NCBI RefSeq assembly: GCF_949628265.1
Contig: NC_088789.1
Location: 26,033,883-26,097,882 of the forward strand
From: Cloeon dipterum
Lineage: Eukaryota; Arthropoda; Insecta; Ephemeroptera; Baetidae
DNA length: 64,000 bases
Direction of reading: 5' to 3'
Position numbers and translations under genes: made by a program. The notes below the pieces were generated by a model that was given only the letters and a program-made list of their open reading frames with translations, had not been told where the DNA came from and searched no databases. Every line of letters begins with the position of its first letter. Position 1 is the stretch's first letter. Shown here in pieces: positions 56,156 to 64,000 of the stretch.

Positions 56156-57742
56156 ATGCATCTCTCCGCGCTGCTGCTGCTGGTTTGCGCCACCGCATTC
56201 GTCACTGCTGCACCAGTCGATCAAAGTGAGTAGAATATATCATACTAATTAGCTTAAAATACAAATAACTTTAGCATATCTTACGTAATATAGTAAAAGA
56301 TTGAAATTTCGGTGTTTTTGCTTCTTTAAATATTTTAAAAACAGAATCAGAAACCTATTAACTTCGAGAAATAACAAGTTGGATAAAAGTTCATTTGGAT
56401 AAGACAAATTAATCTTTAATTTTAAAATTAGAAATACTGACATTCGTTTGGAGATTTCACTAGCACGCAGTTTTTAAACTGAAACAAGTGGAATTCAAAC
56501 AATTTTAAGGTTAAAATGGCAAATTGTAGAAATTAAATAAAACAGTTTTATTTTCCAAAACAAATATATTGAATAAAAATCAGACAAATCATACTTCCTG
56601 TTATATGTATTAGTGCCAATGCCAATGAAGACTAGAAATGTGTTAAAATGTAACGTTTCTTTGGCCCATAGAGAGATGCAATACATAATATTAATCCTTG
56701 TGTTTTCTATGATCTGTTGCCAGGTGTCGTAAGCGTCGCAAGTCAACCTGAGTTGAAACCTGAGCAGCTAACTGAAGATGGCGCCTCACTAGTCAGGGAA
56801 AAGCGCCAGTTTGGAGGTGGCGGTGAGTAAATTTAACAATGCCACACAGGTCTTATTTTAAGATCTAAAAAAGCGTTTTAATTATTAACACGTGTTTTTT
56901 TTTAATTGCCAACAAATATTTTTAATTGGTTTTCGAAACAAATGAGAGGTTTTATAAGAACAGAACTAGCAGGTAGATGCACTTAAATAAATTGATGCAG
57001 CTTCCTCATAATGCATTGTTTTTCAGAAATTCTTATTATTATTATTTATTATTATTATTTATTTTTAACCAATTAAAAAAAACACAAACAATTATTTGTA
57101 ATGAGCTCATAAAGTAAAACATATATGTGAATAAAATTTAATGCTAATTGCATCAAGTGCAATAAGTAAAGCATAAATTAGGTAAGAGTAAAAAACAGTA
57201 GATAACTCCCCACCTCTTTGAAAAAAATCATGGGTTTCTCATCAAGGGTAAAATAATTGTTTCACTTGACATATAAAAAAAATAAATTTACGGCAATTAA
57301 TTAACAACCCAGAAAAATTAATAAATAAAAAATACTGAAAATATTTTAAATAGCAGGAAGGAGAAACAACGGCTTCAGAGGCAGGCCAAACGGAGGAGGT
57401 TTTGGCGGCCCCGGATTCGGCGGCCCTGGATTCGGCGGTCCCGGCTTTGGAGCGCCCTCGTTCGGTTCGAGCGCCGCCAACGCCCAGGCACAGGCATTCA
57501 ACGCAGGAAACTTCGGCGCCTCGCACGCCGGCACTCAGACGCAGGGCTTCCAGGTCGGTCCGAACGGCATCACGGGCGGCTTCGGCCAGTCGGTGGCGCA
57601 GAACTACGACATCGGCGGCTACAAGATCAACGTGGCCGCGTCCGACACGCTCAGCTTCAACAACAACCAAGCGTCGAGAGGAGGCAGCAACGCGGTCACC
57701 ATCACTGGACCAAATGGCCAGAGGATTCCCTACAACGGATGA
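56156..57742 (+). CDS. secreted Gly-rich prepropeptide, paralog of the 53.0-kb gene (REKR site)
   Basis: Exons 56156-56225, 56724-56822 and 57357-57742 join (both introns phase 1) to 184 aa. Signal peptide MHLSALLLLVCATAFVTA; a 33-residue acidic pro-segment ending GASLVREKR; then QFGGGG. The pro-region and three-exon layout match the first gene of the cluster (22656-25353), while the C-terminal 90 residues match the 53.0-kb gene: SAANAQAQAFNAGNFGASHA, TQTQGFQVGPNGITGGFGQS, then VAQNYDIGGYKINVAASDTL and NAVTITGPNGQRIPYNG. It therefore links two subgroups. The middle holds GGPGFGGPGFGGPGF repeats. AATAAA is at 57814-57819. No TATA or perfect kappaB site found. Confidence 0.87.
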
Positions 57743-60666
57743 AATGTTTTCCTATCTAGCCACGACTGAAATGAGATTTATTAAATCACGTACAAATAAG
57801 TTATTTTTGTAATAATAAAAAAAATAAAGTGAAGCTCTTTACCAAGCTATTAATTTTCAGTTAAATATGGTTTGTCAATTTTATTCCGTATGAAATTTTG
57901 GTCGCTTTTTGCAATTCATTTACATGGTTAATATTTGTAGTAGAGCCTATTGGAATGTAAGGTTTTAGGCTCATTTAAGCAGCTGTACATTCAGAGCCGT
58001 TATATCGTTGTTTATTGTTCATACTTATCAAATTACAGTCAATTTAAAAACATTTCGTGACCAATGGCATAAAATGACAAGCAGTAACAAATGCATAATC
58101 GCCCGAAACAAAAAGTTTAATCCGTCGATGTCACGTGCTGTTATGTTAAATATTAATACGATCATTAAATATTTAATTTTAACACTGGGAAAGCCTAATT
58201 AAACTAGTCATTATTCTAGTAGTTTGGCTAAAATGTTATAAACCCTTCAACTGACATATTTTACTAGGGCACATGACAAGAAATCACTTTATCCTATATA
58301 GATAGGATAAAAAATTATATTTAATGGCTTTCACCAAATCCTTCAAGATGATTTTTGATTTTTTGTAATTGCAAAAAAAAGGAATTTCTTGGGTAACACA
58401 CAATCAAACCTCTTAAAGATTTAGAAATATATTTTTTCACAGGAAAATTTATATCTTGAGGTCATCGCACACTAATAATTTCGCGATTATATTAATCTAA
58501 TGTCAAACGCGGCGGGAAGGACTGTCCTAGAAACATTAAGATCTCGATATCTCGATAAGCGAGAATCAATCGGTTCTCGAGTGGCAATAGAACTCATGCC
58601 ATATATAAAACGTTGGCACAAAACAGCCATTCTCATGATAAATTTCCTCCGTCACCGTGGTTCAAGGTAGATTTTGCAAACGAGCGAGATGAGCAGTAGT
58701 TTTATGGCACTTCCTGCGCGCCGATTTCTTATTCTATGCGGCAATATTAATTTTCGTGATGCATAAATTTAGCGTTTTACCGGCTCGTGCATGTTAATTA
58801 CGGCAGGGGACGCTATATGCGTGAAAAAGCGCAAAGCCAAACCGCTCACACGCGCGCGCGCGCTTTTTATTTGACGGCTCAATTTTGAATTTTGGCTCGA
58901 AGCCAATGCGCTCTGAAGCGAGTTGGGAAATTCATTAACATGTCTAGAGGCTGCGATTTTTAGCACTTGCGCCTTGCTCTTGGCCTTATTATTTCCCATT
59001 CAAGGAACAGGATCTACAACTATTAACAAATGGATTATGATGACTGAAGGTCTCGTGCCTCATATATTGAAAATATTTTCTATTGCAACAGCAATAATGG
59101 CTCGTTGCTAATTTGTGGTGTGAAAATGCTTCATTTAATATGAAATGTTATTACCAGCTTAAAAATCTGCTCTTCGTGGTTATTTGTTGCAATAAATAAG
59201 GGCGAAAATTAGCCTTAATGTGCGCTGGTATAAAAATAAGGAAATAATGGCCAAATATAGGTTGCTAAATTTTAAAGTTGAATTATAAAATAAATTTGTG
59301 TACTATAGAGGGCAGAGAATAAACTGCAGAATATTCTGAATTATTTATAACGATGAATTATTGCACTCATTACTGTGCAACAGTTTGTGGTGTTTGTTAT
59401 CTCTTTCTGCTTGGTCTGATAAAAATTGGTCCTCGTAATCAGGCGGTTTGAAATTAGAGATCGGGTGTGCGGCTCAAATTCTACCCATAAACGAAACATT
59501 TTGCGGTTCATGAGGAACGTGTCTCAATGTCATGTTGCATGAAATTACATCTGCCAAAATTTACCGGGAAGGGATAATCACAAATTTATTATTTAACCAC
59601 AAACCGTAATGGCTGAGTAAGCGCAACATGAAGTGACGCAAATGTGCTAAATAATTTCTTTATTTTTAAGCTAATTTTAATAAATTTCAAAGAACGAAAT
59701 TCTGTTTCTTATATACGAGAAGCAGAAGTTATAACCAGTGAAAGTGCTGCCATAGAATGCTATTATTTAGTTCAAATAAAATAACATTAAAAAAATTCTT
59801 GCCTGGATTAATTGTTGATGTTGGGTAATTCGCAATACCTGCTAAAGCATTCTGCTAAAAAAAAATTGGCTGTTCGTTTGAAGCAACCTACAGATTAAAA
59901 AAAACTCCTTTTTAGTTGAAGAGAAAACCTGGCGCTATAAATCACTCCAGACCTGAAAAGTTTTCATTTTATTTATAAAAAAAAAACTACAAGTAAATCT
60001 ACTAATTGTCGTTGATATTTTAAATCTCTATAAGGGGTCCTTTACTGACCAACCATCGGTTTTTCTGGTTTTAAATCCCATTTGCCGTCATTCTAGCTTA
60101 AAAGGTCTCCAAAAATATTTTTATTCTAGAATAAACGTCACCAAAAGCTTGTGGAAATAATTATAATGAATGTTACATTTTGAAATTATTAATGTTTGTA
60201 TATTCTTCTTTTATTTTTTGTTGATAGAAAAATACAAATAACATATAAAATAACTTTGTCAGAGGAAAAGAAAGTGATAATTAGGGCACCACTTCTAGTG
60301 AACACGTGTTTAAACTTAGCTAGGGGGAGTCAAGTAGAAATGGGCACATACTCTAGTTCCTTTTCTACGTTAAATCGGTCAATTTCTAGAGGCATGAGGT
60401 CTTTCAAGGTCAAGTTTGTTGCCAAAGCAACTGCACGATTAGTCAGAAATGGCCGATTTGAGAGAATTCTATTGGAGAGCAGATTGCAATCAGCACAAAG
60501 TTGGAGCGTGTGCGCAGCGAATTCATTGAATCGCGTTGAATGAAATGGTTTTCGCGAAAAGGCGGCGGCGGCCAAGCAGGTCTCGCGGCGGGTCGCGCGG
60601 CTGCCATTGTGCCATTTCATGGCGAGACCAAGGTGACGCCGCGAGGATGACCCGGCCGCGCTGTCT

Positions 60667-60860
60667 GCACTGCCAGCTAGCCAGCCAGCAGCGAAATTTG
60701 CACTCTTGCAAGCGACGAATCAATCACGGCTCGCGCACGGTAATTTATGGGCCATTCATTCAGAGCACACGCCTTTCGTTACATTTGCGTAACGCGTGCA
60801 CAGCGAGCAGATCAATCGCGCCGACTCTCTGCACCGCGGCCAGTCTGTTGAAATGCATTC
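60667..60860 (+). repeat. GC-rich segment, diverged copy at 62335-62465
   Basis: CCAGCTAGC, then TTCATTCAGAGCACAC, ACTTTTGCGT/CATTTGCGTAACG and AGATCAATCGC.CC occur in order in both. The second copy is shorter and more AT-rich. Confidence 0.55.
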
Positions 60861-62334
60861 GAAAAAGACGCTATTCCTGGTAATAAAAGTGCCAAAAACT
60901 AGACAATAGGATGAGGAAATGGCAGCGTCTCATTCATTTTCTCCGCACGAAGAAGTGGCTAAAAATTTATGTTGTTAATTTCGGAAATTTTCATTACTTT
61001 GTTTACTTAATTAAAGATGGTAATTTTTACGATTAATTTATTAAACATCCGAAAACTACGAATATATACTAACATTAGAGACAATTAATTCTGTTTCAAC
61101 ATAAAAATGATGGGGTTGAAATGAAAAGGGGTTGATTCCTTTGACTGCTTCAGCTAACTAAGGGTGGTTGTGATGAGTCAAACGGTGTGTTATGTTTGTA
61201 AATCTGATGAGCTTATAGAAGCCGAGATTAGGTGAAAAATGCATTGTTCTTTTGGAGTCCGTAGTATTAAAATTAATACATGCTAAACAAATATAAAATT
61301 AGGTGCTATTAAACTTTTTAGTATTAAATTTATAAACAAACACATTTGAAGAGATTCTTAAATATTATTTTTATTAAAAAATGTATTATTATTTATTAAA
61401 ATTTTATATTCAATTTTGTTTATTTTGTTATATTTATTTAATATTGAGACCTACAGCTCAATAAAATTATTTTTTAAAACAAAAGTTTATATATAAATAA
61501 ATAAATATAAATATGGTGGTACCATTAAGAATGATTAGCAGTAATAAAGTATATTAGGTCGTTCGTTAATGTTAGGTATTCACATCTTATGATGCACTGG
61601 AGTTATTAAAAACGTCTAACACTCAACCCGGTTGTGTAGTGAGGTGCAAACCATATTTATTACAGTGAGAAATATAGTGCTTATTAGAGGAAAAAAGGGT
61701 AGAAGAATTGACACGCTTATAATGTTTCAACAATGTAGGGGAGGTTAGGAATAGTCTAGCTGTGTTTTGTGTTTTAAAATCTTACCATTAGAAGCTGAGA
61801 TTTGGACGTAAGAACATTTTTCTGCAAAAACCTGAGAAAACGTAATTTTCTTTGTTTTTATTTTTAATTAAAAAATAATGTGAAGATATCACTCAAGATT
61901 TTGACTTTTGGTGCTCTAAAATGGCAATGTCAAGGCTCAAAAACTTGGCAACCTATTTATTCAAATTAACTTTAAATTTAAAAACCAACTTATGTGACCA
62001 TCCGCTTGAAGTCAAAAGAAAAGTTGCTTGTATTGCTTAGACGAGTTCAAAGGTGTCGACATATTTGTTCTACAACTAATCTGAACAAATAGCGAAAATG
62101 GTTAATTTTGGGATTTCTCAATATCATGAAAAACTTAACTGTTTTCAGAGAAATTTGCTCTGCGTACGTGTGTTTAGATAAATAAAATTACAGAAGAAGC
62201 AAATAAATAGTTTTGCGTTAGCTAAACACCATTTTGATCGTGTTAGGTCAAACTGGATTTTATCTACGACAGTTCTGCTTAAAGCTGAAGTAATGCGATT
62301 CGTCACTGTTTCAAAAGTGGTGACAAGGTCTGTG

Positions 62335-62465
62335 CATGTCGGCCAGCTAGCAAAAGCACTTTTTTAATGGCTATTCATTCAGAGCACACTCTTGCGATAC
62401 TTTTGCGTCACGTATATGCTCAGATCAATCGCACCGCTTTTGAATCGCTATCAAACGCATTGACA
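62335..62465 (+). repeat. diverged copy of 60667-60860
   Basis: See 60667-60860. It lacks the CG-rich first part. Confidence 0.55.
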
Positions 62466-63110
62466 GGCTGAAATTAAAATGTGAATGGAATTAAAGAAAA
62501 AGGCTGTTAAATTGGCTCTTTTCGGACTGAGACTTGTTGATCAGTACTAATTTTTGTTAATGGATATTTTTTTTTAAATTTTCCGTTTGAAAACCAAATC
62601 AAAGATAGAGGTTTGAGATTCATGCCATAAGTGTTACCCAAGTTTCAAACAAAGTTAAAAACAAGAAAGAAAGAATCAAACATATATATAATTTTACTAA
62701 ATTAAAATATTCGAAATGGACAGTTTTTGAAAGGAAAAATTGCATACCACGTTCTCGTACTGTACAACCTGAGTAAATCCACGCAGAGCTGAGTCATTTC
62801 GTAAATAATCTTTTTTGCCAGGACCAGCTTAAGGAATACTAACTGTTGAGTAAAATGTTAAATAAATTGCGGCATTTCACAATTATTATATCATGTTAAA
62901 GGTGGTTGCAACGCGTCATTAATGTAATTACAGTCAATTTGCACTTTGTAAGAAAAAAATAAAGAGATAAAACGTGTTCTTTATGTTTGAAACGTTCAGT
63001 TTGCCTCATCTCGCACGATTAGTCATTCATATCATGCTGAGGCATCTCACGCAAATAACGCGCAGCTCCGCGATTTATTTCGAGATATCTTTGACATCCG
63101 CGTGTGTGTA

Positions 63111-63231
63111 TTACGCACGAGAAGGAGTTCCTCTCTCGTTTTATTCTCCCTTTGCTATTATTTATAGCTTTTTTAACCTGCAGTGTGCGCGCGTACATGG
63201 TTTTTCAACACCATCCGTGATCAGAATGACA
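63111..63231 (+). repeat. segment related to 63577-63700
   Basis: Both run CGCACGAGAA, GTTCCT, TTTATT, ATTATTTAT..CTTTTTTAACC, GCGCGC and GATCAGAATGA in the same order with similar spacing over about 120 bp. Confidence 0.55.
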
Positions 63232-63576
63232 CATTTCTATATGAGCATTACCATTTTATGGCTTAAACCGTTCCAATTGCGCGAGGGAGAATAATTTTTT
63301 CATTAAGATTCAATCAGCGGGCTATTCCAGAGTGTGGTATTGATTTAAACACACTTTTAGAGTTTAATCGTTTAAATTAATTAATTAGATCGTTAAAAAT
63401 AAACGCGTATCCTTATTCTGGTAGATAATCTGGAATTTGGGACCGGAAATTTGAAATTCTTCCATACACCTCGAGAACAATTGATCAATTAATCACTTCA
63501 TCTCGAATGCATAATGAGCAGCAGCTCAGACTGGTGTCGCGGATTACAAAATTTTTCCAACGGCCGCGCGTGAGAA

Positions 63577-63700
63577 ATGCGCACGAGAATCCTGTTCCTT
63601 TTGCGATTTATTTCCTCTTCAGAAATATTTATTTCTTTTTTAACCCGCTGCTGCCGAGTTCGCGCGCACATTGTATTTTTACGTGCGTGATCAGAATGAT
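63577..63700 (+). repeat. segment related to 63111-63231
   Basis: See 63111-63231. Neither copy shows a conserved reading frame. Confidence 0.55.
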
Positions 63701-64000
63701 GTTTTCTCAGCAGATTAAGAGGAAAATTGCCACACAGTTTTATTGTGTTTTTTAGTGTGTCTTGCCTCGCGGCTCGCTCTTTTCTTCTTTCGCGCGCACA
63801 TCACATTGCCTCTTGCATCTCAAACAATGCATTTGGAGCCTACTTAAATTTGGGGCGCGAACAATTAAAGGAAATGGCGTGATACGTGATCTTCAATAGT
63901 GTCTGCGCTATTTTTACCACACGGTTTAAGAAGGTTATTTTTAAACCGAGCATTGCAATTGAAACATATTTTATGAAGTAAATTTTACATTGTTTGAAAT

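Larger units (their letters stand above)
57820..64000. other. right-hand stretch without a supported gene
   Basis: 6.2 kb of mostly AT-rich sequence. It has a (CG)n run near 58850-58863, a GC-rich island at about 60540-60860, a weaker related segment at 62335-62465, and two diverged related segments at 63111-63231 and 63577-63700. Frames at 60196-60543, 60536-60883 and 62974-63294 have no recognisable domain. The GC-rich islands may be promoters or first exons of a gene beyond the window. Confidence 0.5.

Noticed and set aside
60536-60883. Arg/Ser-rich 115-codon frame
   Set aside because: Product of a CpG-rich stretch; the related segment at 62.4 kb does not keep the frame.
1-64000. tRNA, rRNA, bacterial operon features, CRISPR arrays
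   Set aside because: No cloverleaf with intact A/B boxes or rRNA core words was recognised by eye, and intron-rich genes show a eukaryotic nuclear origin.

Overview
This window is nuclear DNA from an animal, almost certainly an insect. It has an AT-rich background, GC-rich coding islands, canonical GT/AG introns, TATA boxes close to start codons, AATAAA signals and a mix of MITE-like, LINE-like and LTR-like remnants. The order cannot be fixed from the sequence. Gene models below were assembled by hand: exon phases were checked to give uninterrupted frames, and no database was consulted.

The left end (1-16 kb) holds two conserved genes that converge. ash2 (+, nine coding exons, 565 aa) encodes the PHD/winged-helix/SPRY subunit of MLL/SET1-type H3K4 methyltransferase complexes. 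Glycogenin (-, eight coding exons, about 536 aa) has a 7-nt first coding exon, a 6.8-kb first intron and the C-terminal glycogen-synthase-binding motif. A gene-poor stretch with repeats follows (16-22.5 kb).

From 22.6 to 57.8 kb lies a cluster of thirteen small secreted-protein genes, twelve on + and one on -. All share one design. A short exon encodes a signal peptide and ends in a phase-1 intron. The next exon carries a short pro-segment, and in eleven of the thirteen a furin-type R-x-x-R site followed by S-P-Q/L, Q-F, F-V or A-S. The mature part is mostly Gly/Ser/Asn/Ala-rich with S-N-A-N-A-x-S-Q-x-F-N modules. Six members end in [F/V]-G-[R/K] just before the stop, which is the signature of C-terminal amidation. 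One member (50174-51750) instead encodes a short cationic, apparently amphipathic peptide. Two promoter types contain perfect kappaB-like sites next to the TATA box. I infer a locus of processed effector peptides, with antimicrobial or immune effectors the leading idea and cuticle, silk or adhesive proteins the main alternative. I do not recognise the family by name.

The cluster has grown by recent duplication. Three tandem copies (33.0, 36.2 and 37.8 kb) share about 200-300 bp of promoter. A direct duplicate of the 30.1-kb gene at 40.8 kb has lost its pro-site and its amidation tail through deletions. Introns and spacers are rich in short inverted-repeat elements. The right end (57.8-64 kb) shows no gene I can support, only repeats and two pairs of diverged GC-rich segments.
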